From: a virus
Strand: one strand, 5' to 3'
IMG/VR virus record: IMGVR_UViG_3300023104_000130
Coordinates: 1-22,258 of that record
Length of the DNA: 22,258 nt
Positions 9,940 to 14,819 of this stretch are shown piece after piece. The position numbers were made by a program, and so were the translations under genes. How positions within the stretch are numbered: the stretch's first letter is position 1; each line of letters starts with the position of its first letter. The notes below the pieces were generated by a model. That model was not told the DNA's origin. It saw only the letters and a program-made list of their open reading frames with translations, and made no database searches.

Positions 9940-10185
9940 CTATATTCTCTGAAAATACCAAAAGTAGTTCAGAGGCGTATTTTCTTTTGGTTCATACCCC
10001 AATTCCATTAAAGCTTCATAAACCATGTGGCTGTCGATGCTGTTTTGCGGTAATATATTTGAAAGATTCGAAACGATCTGATCAGTTGTCATTTCAAATT
10101 CCTTGCTGACAGTATCAGAAGGAATATAACTCTCTGATATTAGTCGTTTTACTTCTTCTTTGTAATCTATAAAAAAAGGGGGCAT
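9940..10185 (-). CDS. Small accessory protein, unknown function
   Basis: An 81-residue protein I do not recognise. It is acidic and looks helical, with an aromatic C terminus (LGYEPKENTPLNYFWYFQRI). The segment EFEMTTDQIVSNLSNILPQN suggests a small helical, perhaps DNA-binding-like, fold, but there is no firm match. The upstream in-frame TTG at 10191 overlaps the previous stop. The ATG at 10185, 2 nt after that stop, is the better start. Codons 2-5 are a C5T7 run, so this end is sensitive to sequencing indels. It is probably co-transcribed with the 94-residue gene and ends about 34 nt before a strong terminator. Two small genes just upstream of a tape measure could in principle be tail-assembly chaperones. 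Confidence 0.55.
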   Translation of the reverse strand: MPPFFIDYKEEVKRLISESYIPSDTVSKEFEMTTDQIVSNLSNILPQNSIDSHMVYEALMELGYEPKENTPLNYFWYFQRI

Positions 10186-10187
10186 AA

Positions 10188-10472
10188 TCAATGAGGTAAA
10201 AGGTTAGAAAAATCATCAGATTGCAAATCCCGTATTTCAGGAATCTCATACAAATAAAGTAAACTTTCTGACAAGGCCTTGAAAGCTGGGGATAATTCTC
10301 TAGCGGAAAAATTATCCATCTCATCATCATCGGCATTTTCAAGCGCCTTTGTGAACATATGATCAAGTTGAATTTTAACCTGAATCAAACTTACACCGCA
10401 AAGTATTAGCGGTTCAACTGCAGCCATAACGGCGGCGTTAATTTTTCTTCGTTTTTTCTCTTGGTTCTGCAT
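10188..10472 (-). CDS. Small accessory protein, paralogue of the gene at 11524-11739
   Basis: A 94-residue protein of unknown function. From about residue 15 to 70 it aligns without gaps to the 71-residue protein at 11524-11739, with about 23 of 55 positions identical. Shared blocks are P-L...C-G-x-S-L, I-x-L..-M-F, and N-A-x-D-D-E-x-D-N followed by A and P...A-L. The basic N terminus (MQNQEKKRRK) and helical acidic body are compatible with a small regulator, but no family is recognised. The start codon and next four codons are perfectly complementary (13 nt) to a segment of the upstream RNA at 10507-10519, so translation may be controlled by RNA pairing. Its stop is 2 nt before the ATG of the 81-residue gene. 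Confidence 0.6.
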   Translation of the reverse strand: MQNQEKKRRKINAAVMAAVEPLILCGVSLIQVKIQLDHMFTKALENADDDEMDNFSARELSPAFKALSESLLYLYEIPEIRDLQSDDFSNLLPH

Positions 10473-10564
10473 AATAAGAAATTTTTAAAAAGCCCACAAC
10501 AAAGACTGCAGAACCAAGAAAACTTGAAGATGCCCGATCTTCCTTCGAGCTTCGATGTTGTGGG
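10459..10564 (-). promoter_or_regulatory. Structured leader RNA (RNA B) pairing with the downstream start codon
   Basis: Two perfect inverted repeats interleave. Pairing 1 joins 10564-10557 with 10500-10493 (8 bp, CCCACAAC/GTTGTGGG) and is followed on the minus strand by five T (10491-10487), which resembles an intrinsic terminator. Pairing 2 joins 10519-10507 with 10471-10459 (13 bp); its downstream arm starts at the second base of the ATG of the 94-residue gene. Between the arms of pairing 1 lies a further 6-bp hairpin (10542-10537 with 10531-10526, 5-nt loop). The order is arm1, arm2, arm1', arm2', so the pairings form a pseudoknot or exclude each other. The pairings are read directly from sequence; a regulatory role for translation or termination is inferred. 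Confidence 0.6.
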
Positions 10565-10622
10565 TGGATTTTTTTACTTTTTAATTGAAACATATAGTTT
10601 CTGTTTTAATGATTCTGCAAAG

Positions 10623-10630
10623 CAAAGATA
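10623..10630 (-). promoter_or_regulatory. Possible Bacteroidota -7 promoter box upstream of RNA B
   Basis: TATCTTTG matches the TAnnTTTG consensus of the main Bacteroidota sigma factor. Upstream TTG triplets sit about 15 and 23 nt away, so the -33 element is not at the usual spacing. It would start transcription about 50 nt before the first RNA B stem. Confidence 0.35.
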
Positions 10631-10750
10631 TTTTTTTCTCAGAAACAACAGTGCAATTACCCCAAGTATTTTAATAAAAATTGCAGGTATTACATTGATT
10701 AATGGATGTTTAAGAGGTTTTAAAAAGAAATATACATTAAATTGTAGATA

Positions 10751-11266
10751 TTACCTGTATGTTATCTCGTTATAAAAACAATCAATTGAATCATTAAACT
10801 TATCAGTCCATTTTTTCTTTTTCACATCGAAATCAAAATTAGATTTTGAACTTTCAACACGAATCTTTTTAATACCAATCTTCCTAATCAGCTCAATTTG
10901 ATTTAAATTAATAATGTAAACACTCTGAATTTCAGTTTGATTTTGTGAATTAATTTCTCCATATGTCAAATCAAGAGCAGACAAATTAATAACATCATCG
11001 TTTTTCAACAATATACTAATGGGTGCATCCCGACCAATAACAACGGATTTGGAATAAGTAAAAGTTAAATCTGAAACAAGAAATAGTTCATCACTTTTTT
11101 TTAATGATAGCTTTAAGTACATAGCATTACCTTCTGAAATAGTTTGGCTTTTTGTTTTTACCTTTTTTAGTTTAGTAAAACTATCAACTTCATTATAATG
11201 AAACTTACAATCTTGCGAAAAACCCTTAATAGACATAAACAACAATAATAAAATAATTTTTTTCAT
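10751..11266 (-). CDS. Secreted accessory (moron-like) protein, unknown function
   Basis: A 171-residue protein with a clear Sec signal peptide: MKK, a hydrophobic core (IILLLLFMSIKG), and a likely cleavage near FSQ-D at residues 17-19, a pattern common in flavobacterial exported proteins. There is no lipobox Cys. The mature part is K/S-rich and beta-patterned (LFLVSDLTFTYSKSVVIGRD), with two Cys (CKFHY near the N terminus, DCFYNE near the C terminus) that could form a disulfide. A virion structural role is unlikely; an exported product expressed from the prophage is plausible. A terminator-like hairpin lies upstream and RNA B lies downstream, which fits a self-contained inserted cassette. 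After the stop the same frame stays open for 58 more codons. Confidence 0.65.
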   Translation of the reverse strand: MKKIILLLLFMSIKGFSQDCKFHYNEVDSFTKLKKVKTKSQTISEGNAMYLKLSLKKSDELFLVSDLTFTYSKSVVIGRDAPISILLKNDDVINLSALDLTYGEINSQNQTEIQSVYIINLNQIELIRKIGIKKIRVESSKSNFDFDVKKKKWTDKFNDSIDCFYNEITYR

Positions 11267-11288
11267 AAAGATTTGTTTTAGTGAGTTG

Positions 11289-11296
11289 TAAATATA
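11289..11296 (-). promoter_or_regulatory. Weak -7-like box before the secreted-protein gene
   Basis: TATATTTA differs from TAnnTTTG only at the last base. It sits directly after the T-tract of the upstream terminator and 22 nt before the ATG at 11266. It could simply be part of the A/T-rich tail; no -33 element is evident. Confidence 0.25.
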
Positions 11297-11323
11297 AAAA
11301 AAGCCACGCTAAAACATGGCTTT
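11296..11323 (-). terminator. Intrinsic terminator at the 3' end of RNA A
   Basis: Stem of 7 bp (11300-11306 with 11317-11323, AAAGCCA/TGGCTTT) with a 10-nt loop. On the minus strand it is followed by a run of T ending at 11296. It would end RNA A before the secreted-protein gene. Confidence 0.7.
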
Positions 11324-11477
11324 AATTATAATATAAAGGAGCTCTCTTTGCAGTCTTGACCAATCATTCAACGAGAAATGAGTCCGGGTTCGTTTCCTAA
11401 TCCCCGAAAACCTGAAAGCTCCAGTATCAATCAGTTGATTAATATGGAGCATTTCTCGTTTATCGAAATAATTGGTC
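11297..11477 (-). ncRNA. Candidate structured non-coding RNA (RNA A)
   Basis: Several nested inverted repeats give one consistent minus-strand fold. The outer helix is 11477-11471 with 11364-11358 (7 bp, GACCAAT/ATTGGTC). An internal loop of 10 and 5 nt leads to a perfect 11-bp helix, 11460-11450 with 11380-11370. Inside are two hairpins. Hairpin 1 (11449-11419) has a 5-bp and an 8-bp stem, one bulged base, a 4-nt loop and one G-U pair that exists only in minus-strand RNA. Hairpin 2 (11408-11403 with 11388-11383) has 6 bp and a 14-nt loop. A T-tract terminator follows. A TAnnTTTG box ends 5 nt before the outer helix, so a start near 11477-11475 is expected. An 86-residue open frame crosses the region, but nested helices explain the sequence better. 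No known RNA family is claimed. Confidence 0.65.
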
Positions 11478-11481
11478 GGGG

Positions 11482-11489
11482 CAAATATA
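11482..11489 (-). promoter_or_regulatory. -7 promoter box for RNA A
   Basis: TATATTTG is a full match to TAnnTTTG and lies between the terminator of the preceding gene and the first helix of RNA A. The expected start, about 5-7 nt downstream, coincides with the 5' end of the predicted structure. No TTG is present at the -33 position, which lowers confidence. Confidence 0.45.
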
Positions 11490-11490
11490 T

Positions 11491-11513
11491 AAAAAAACCA
11501 CGCATTGGCGTGG
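11491..11513 (-). terminator. Intrinsic terminator after the 71-residue gene
   Basis: Perfect 6-bp G/C-rich stem (11498-11503 with 11508-11513, CCACGC/GCGTGG), 4-nt loop, and seven T on the minus strand (11497-11491). It lies 10 nt after the stop at 11524, and directly before the promoter-like box of RNA A. Confidence 0.8.
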
Positions 11514-11523
11514 AGCTTTAGGA

Positions 11524-11739
11524 TCATTTCTTCTTTCGTTTTTTTCTGATGTTCTCGAGTAGTTGGCATAGTGCCAGATAAACGGGAGTAGTTCTTTTTG
11601 CCGTGTAATTGTCAAGCTCATCATCTGGAGCATTGCTCACGGCGGCCGCAAACATTTCGTGCAAAATAATTCTTTGATCCGACAGCGATAATCCGCACTC
11701 TAAAAGAGGTGCAATTGTTTTTTCTAGTTTCTTACTCAT
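11524..11739 (-). CDS. Small accessory protein, paralogue of the gene at 10188-10472
   Basis: A 71-residue protein (MSKKLEKTIAPLLECGLSLS...) with a strongly basic C terminus (NIRKKRKKK). Its core aligns without gaps to the 94-residue protein, including C-G-x-S-L, M-F and N-A-x-D-D-E-x-D-N. The frame extends to a TTG at 11772, but the ATG at 11739 matches the N-terminal alignment limit and follows an A-rich leader, so it is preferred. It is followed by an intrinsic terminator. The function is unknown. Two copies flanking the RNA A, secreted-protein and RNA B block suggest duplication around, or during, insertion of that block. Confidence 0.6.
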   Translation of the reverse strand: MSKKLEKTIAPLLECGLSLSDQRIILHEMFAAAVSNAPDDELDNYTAKRTTPVYLALCQLLENIRKKRKKK

Positions 11740-11792
11740 TTGTTTTGTTATATTGGTCAATTTATAAAACAACCTAATGTAAGATTTTAGTA

Positions 11793-12314
11793 TTAAGAAC
11801 TAGTACAAATAACGTTTCCATCAGTCCATTTTTCAGGATTCACCACCAATGGCTCAAGTGTTTTCAAATCAAAATGAAAATCCATGCCTACAAAACCTTC
11901 AGCACCTCGAGGGTCAAACTCAGCATAATTGATGGATTCTTTAATAAAGTTTTTGTAAAGCCATCCAATGGAAGGCAATTTACTGTCGAATTCAATTCTT
12001 GATAAAACTTCAAGTCCTATCTGTTCGGCATTTGAAACAGCATCCCGACGACCAAGATGATCATCTGCCTTGATTCCTCCAATCGTGATAGCAAAAGAAA
12101 TGGATCTGTTATTAAAGGTTCTTTGTTGATTTCCCGAAAGCTTAGAATAAACTTCAAAAAAAACCATTCCCGGACTTCCGAAACCAGCCACAGAACTTAT
12201 CTTATCAGCCAACTCATCTGGAGATGTGCCGCAATAATCTTTTATCTCTATATGGCGATTAGCCAGGCTATTCAGATAGTCATCTACTTTTTTAAACGAT
12301 AAAATTCTTTCCAT
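11793..12314 (-). CDS. Tail-terminator-like protein
   Basis: A 173-residue protein resembling minor tail/tail-terminator proteins by pattern: a beta-rich middle (NNRSISFAITIGGIKADD), a helix with AEQIGLEVLSRIEFDSK, and a closing beta segment (GAEGFVGMDFHFDLKTLEPL). Such proteins cap the tail tube and meet the neck. This is a weak, pattern-level assignment. It begins 2 nt after the stop of the 281-residue gene with the AATAATTATGG leader seen at other starts here. Twenty nt downstream the accessory stretch begins, so this gene marks the left edge of the conserved structural block. Confidence 0.5.
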   Translation of the reverse strand: MERILSFKKVDDYLNSLANRHIEIKDYCGTSPDELADKISSVAGFGSPGMVFFEVYSKLSGNQQRTFNNRSISFAITIGGIKADDHLGRRDAVSNAEQIGLEVLSRIEFDSKLPSIGWLYKNFIKESINYAEFDPRGAEGFVGMDFHFDLKTLEPLVVNPEKWTDGNVICTSS

Positions 12315-12316
12315 AA

Positions 12317-13162
12317 TTATTTTCGATTGCGGTCAAGTTCTTTTTGTTTCTTAATTTTTTCCTCATAAACAGCAAGGAATTTAGGAGCATACACTTTTTC
12401 CGTTTCTTGATGATTTCCAAAAACCTGAACTTCGTCCATCGCCATCGAATCGATGATTCTTGAAAACGGTTGATACGGTTTTTTTGTTACCGGAACCTGT
12501 GGTTCATCATCTGCCTCCGATACTTTCTTTTTCGGAAAAACATTGGGGTGACGATCGATGATCATCTCCCGGCAACCTTGGTAACAATGTGCAATCATAT
12601 ATTTCACATGAAGCGGAATCTGATCTGAAAACTCAGCATTTTTCTCAAGTGTCAGATTAGAAAATTCAACACGGATATCATCTTGAGTAACACGTTTGCT
12701 TTTTGGTCGGTAAAGTATCGCTGTAAGTCTGTGTAATTCATCAGTTTCTGACTCAGTAATCCATTTATAAAAAAAAGTATCAGCATAAGATAACTCATTT
12801 ATTGTCACGTTGGCCAATCTCGGAGCGGGTCCGTAAAGTTTTTTCCTGAACGGCCACTTCCCCACTTTTATAAACTCTGGAAATCTTGTCAAACGTTGTT
12901 CCTGGTCGAAAATAAAATCGGTATGATGCTCCAGTTCCCTGAAGGAAAAATAGTAAAACAAGATTATAACCTTGGTTATATTTTTGAATGACGGCTTTGG
13001 AAACGCAAGGATAAACAAGAGAACATTTTTAAATAGGGTCTTTTCAGTTTCTTCAGTGCGATTCAAAAAAAGAAAGTGACCAACCATTCTAAGTTGCCAT
13101 TCTGTCAAGTCATTCCACTTTTGAGGAATACTTATTGGAACATTAATTTCAAATCTCTTCAA
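12317..13162 (-). CDS. Structural-region protein, unknown function
   Basis: A 281-residue protein I cannot place in a family. Residues about 40-75 are hydrophobic and aromatic (LFILAFPKPSFKNITKVIIL). A middle section is rich in charged helices with HCYQGCREMIIDRHPN, and the last 70 residues are charged and probably flexible. The start is a TTG at 13162 (TTG-AAG-AGA-TTT), because a TAA lies four codons upstream and the next in-frame Met is at residue 26; N-terminal KRFEINVPISIPQKWNDL looks genuine. This TTG lies inside the end of the 56-residue gene, so the two overlap by 14 nt. By position it might be a tail-assembly or chaperone-like protein, but nothing in the sequence proves this. Confidence 0.55.
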   Translation of the reverse strand: MKRFEINVPISIPQKWNDLTEWQLRMVGHFLFLNRTEETEKTLFKNVLLFILAFPKPSFKNITKVIILFYYFSFRELEHHTDFIFDQEQRLTRFPEFIKVGKWPFRKKLYGPAPRLANVTINELSYADTFFYKWITESETDELHRLTAILYRPKSKRVTQDDIRVEFSNLTLEKNAEFSDQIPLHVKYMIAHCYQGCREMIIDRHPNVFPKKKVSEADDEPQVPVTKKPYQPFSRIIDSMAMDEVQVFGNHQETEKVYAPKFLAVYEEKIKKQKELDRNRK

Positions 13163-13319
13163 AGTGGTTTTTTATTTTTCTTAATTCTTTTTTTTGGAGT
13201 TTCGATATTTCAAAAATTACTTTACCTAGGCGGAGCAAAAGTATGGGGGATTCCTTTTGCTCCAGTTCCAGGAGAAGCTTTGCTTTTTCAAATTTGAAAG
13301 CTTGAATTTTTGAATCCAT
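13149..13319 (-). CDS. Small coiled-coil-like protein (56 residues)
   Basis: A short gene below usual ORF cut-offs. Its ATG shares one base with the spanin-like gene stop (TGATG), the classic arrangement for translational coupling, and its end overlaps the start of the 281-residue gene. It fills what would otherwise be a 156-nt gap. The product (MDSKIQAFKFEKAKLLLELE..., ending IKNHFEEI) is rich in K, E and L and should be a single amphipathic helix or coiled coil. There is no signal peptide or membrane segment. The function is unknown; a small assembly helper or an accessory to the adjacent lysis genes are possibilities. Confidence 0.65.
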   Translation of the reverse strand: MDSKIQAFKFEKAKLLLELEQKESPILLLRLGKVIFEISKLQKKELRKIKNHFEEI

Positions 13320-13858
13320 CAGACAACAGCTTTTGGCCTAAACAATCGACTGATCTTATATATTATAAATGCCAACAAACCAAAGAGCATACAGCCCCCG
13401 AGAATAGCAAATATCAAAACATATTTAGGAATAAACTTTACAGGTATTTCCTTTTCCGATAAAACAACTTCTTTGGTATGGACCGTTGCATTGTTTACAA
13501 TCTTTGTATTTTCTGTTGGCCCGACAGTTGCTGAAGCTCGCAATTCCTTCAGTACATTGTCATAAAAAAATGAGAATGAGTTATCTCCAGATACTTTAGT
13601 TGTATTTAGATTTGAAAGAATTGACTCAACGGCATTATTGACGGCATCGTCGAATTTTTTGTCTCCAGTTTGACTTTGTACAATTTTCAATTTCAGACTA
13701 TCCTGTATCTTCCTGTTGATTTCTACAATATTAATACTGTCTTTTTTCGAAATATTAGAAGTAGTCGTTTCGACTTTTTCTTTTACCACCTTGGTAGCTC
13801 CACAACTGCAGATGAATGCCAGGAACAAAAATGCTATAAAATATTTAAGCGTTTTCAT
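13319..13858 (-). CDS. Unimolecular-spanin-like lipoprotein with C-terminal membrane anchor
   Basis: A 179-residue protein with both ends membrane-linked. Residues 1-19 are a lipoprotein signal (MKTLKYFIAFLFLAFICSC, Cys19 as lipid site, lipobox I-C-S-C). Residues about 147-168 form a transmembrane helix (YVLIFAILGGCMLFGLLAF), followed by a basic tail (KISRLFRPKAVV) that should stay in the cytoplasm. Between them lies a periplasmic stretch of about 125 residues. This is the layout of u-spanins such as T1 gp11, which join the inner and outer membranes and disrupt the outer membrane in the last step of lysis. It follows the endolysin and holin-like genes directly, which supports the role. The alternative is a membrane-bound lipoprotein of other function. 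Confidence 0.65.
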   Translation of the reverse strand: MKTLKYFIAFLFLAFICSCGATKVVKEKVETTTSNISKKDSINIVEINRKIQDSLKLKIVQSQTGDKKFDDAVNNAVESILSNLNTTKVSGDNSFSFFYDNVLKELRASATVGPTENTKIVNNATVHTKEVVLSEKEIPVKFIPKYVLIFAILGGCMLFGLLAFIIYKISRLFRPKAVV

Positions 13859-13860
13859 AA

Positions 13861-14238
13861 TTATTTAGATTTAAATTTATCAATTAATGCAGCAACAAAA
13901 TCCCTTACACCAGCTTTGAAACTATCAAAAATCGACTCAAGCAATTCCTCTGTCTTCTTATGCAAAACTGTGCTCATTGAGCCAAGCAGCGCACAAATTG
14001 AATAAGTAAAAAAAGGCTTGAAGTTTAAAAATTGATCAAAAACAGCATATACGATTATTGCGATGAAAAAGGAAAGTATCGTTTCAGTGAAGAACCAACC
14101 AAACGAGAGCTTGCTTCCCTGCTGAATTGCACGGATGATCTTAACGACAGATCCGAACATAACAAATGCTGAAAAGAAAACACCTTCGTGGATCTCGTTT
14201 TTATATTCCTCGTAAAACTTGGTCAGAGCTTCGATCAT
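13861..14238 (-). CDS. Holin-like membrane protein
   Basis: A 125-residue protein with three likely membrane helices at about 18-36 (GVFFSAFVMFGSVVKII), 47-66 (FGWFFTETILSFFIAIIVYA) and 75-92 (PFFTYSICALLGSMSTVL), and an amphipathic charged C-terminal region ending KFKSK. Size, topology and the position between the amidase and the spanin-like gene fit a phage holin, which permeabilises the inner membrane to release or activate the endolysin. No specific holin family is claimed. It starts 4 nt after the amidase stop, and the spanin-like gene starts 2 nt after its own stop, so the three form a compact lysis cassette. Confidence 0.7.
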   Translation of the reverse strand: MIEALTKFYEEYKNEIHEGVFFSAFVMFGSVVKIIRAIQQGSKLSFGWFFTETILSFFIAIIVYAVFDQFLNFKPFFTYSICALLGSMSTVLHKKTEELLESIFDSFKAGVRDFVAALIDKFKSK

Positions 14239-14242
14239 TGTT

Positions 14243-14788
14243 TTAAATTAAATTATCGTACTTGATTAAAATTTCAGCAATTGCCTTGGCCAACTCAACT
14301 TTGTGAATATCGAAAGCCAACATGTCGGAAACATTGGAAAGGAAACAAACTTCTAATAAAACAGAAGTTCCAACTTTGTTGACGATACCAATCTTTTTTC
14401 TTGGAGTTTTGCTTTCAGCTATAACCCCACGGTTTCTAATTCCCAATATCCGAGCGGTGGCATCAGTCAACTCGATAGCCATCTGCTTACTGTTCGCAGT
14501 AGCGCTATCAGATATCACCGCTTCTGTTCCGGTAGCCGTTACATTGGATGCTGCATTAAGATGAAACTCGCATACGACAGAACCATTTCCGGTTTTAATT
14601 CGACTTTGATGCTGGCTTGCGGTTTCAGAATCTAAATCGGGAATATTAGAATGATTCCTCTGATTTAAAAAACCTACAACCAAATCTCGTAAACACATCA
14701 TTTCCTGTGCTTCTTTTCGGCCGTTATATACAGCGCCTGGATCTTTAATATTATGTCCCGCAGAAGGGAATACTACCGTTACACTCAT
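14243..14788 (-). CDS. N-acetylmuramoyl-L-alanine amidase (Amidase_3 endolysin)
   Basis: A 181-residue zinc hydrolase that should cut the bond between MurNAc and L-Ala of peptidoglycan at lysis. Amidase_3 signatures are visible: His12 in SAGHNIKDPGA and Glu26 as metal ligands, His76 in CEFHLNA as third ligand, and catalytic Glu146 in SVLLEVCFLSN. The protein is only the catalytic domain, without signal peptide or cell-wall-binding domain, as expected for a holin-dependent endolysin of a Gram-negative phage. It precedes the holin-like and spanin-like genes. Its leader is A/T-rich (AAATAAATTATG) with no Shine-Dalgarno. Confidence 0.92.
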   Translation of the reverse strand: MSVTVVFPSAGHNIKDPGAVYNGRKEAQEMMCLRDLVVGFLNQRNHSNIPDLDSETASQHQSRIKTGNGSVVCEFHLNAASNVTATGTEAVISDSATANSKQMAIELTDATARILGIRNRGVIAESKTPRKKIGIVNKVGTSVLLEVCFLSNVSDMLAFDIHKVELAKAIAEILIKYDNLI

Positions 14789-14819
14789 AATTTATTTATT
14801 AAAAATTTTATATTCAGTT

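Noticed and set aside
10171-10182. C5T7 run as a programmed frameshift site joining the 94- and 81-residue genes
   Set aside because: The run lies after the stop of the upstream gene, so slipping there could not fuse the two frames.
10461-10775. 104-residue plus-strand open frame
   Set aside because: It is antisense to the start of the 94-residue gene and to RNA B, lies against the direction of all neighbours, and is low in coding character.
11358-11477. RNA A as a small inverted-repeat transposable element (MITE)
   Set aside because: The helices are interrupted and branched with a G-U pair in one orientation, and no target-site duplication is visible at the ends.
11297-11490. RNA A as a retron msr-msd or a type III toxin-antitoxin RNA
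   Set aside because: There is no reverse transcriptase nearby, no tandem repeats, and no ToxN-like protein. The window offers no partner for either system.
11309-11569. 86-residue minus-strand open frame overlapping the 71-residue gene
   Set aside because: It runs through a terminator and the nested helices of RNA A, overlaps the end of a better gene, and has no recognisable features. A shorter version from an internal ATG (47 residues) cannot be fully excluded.
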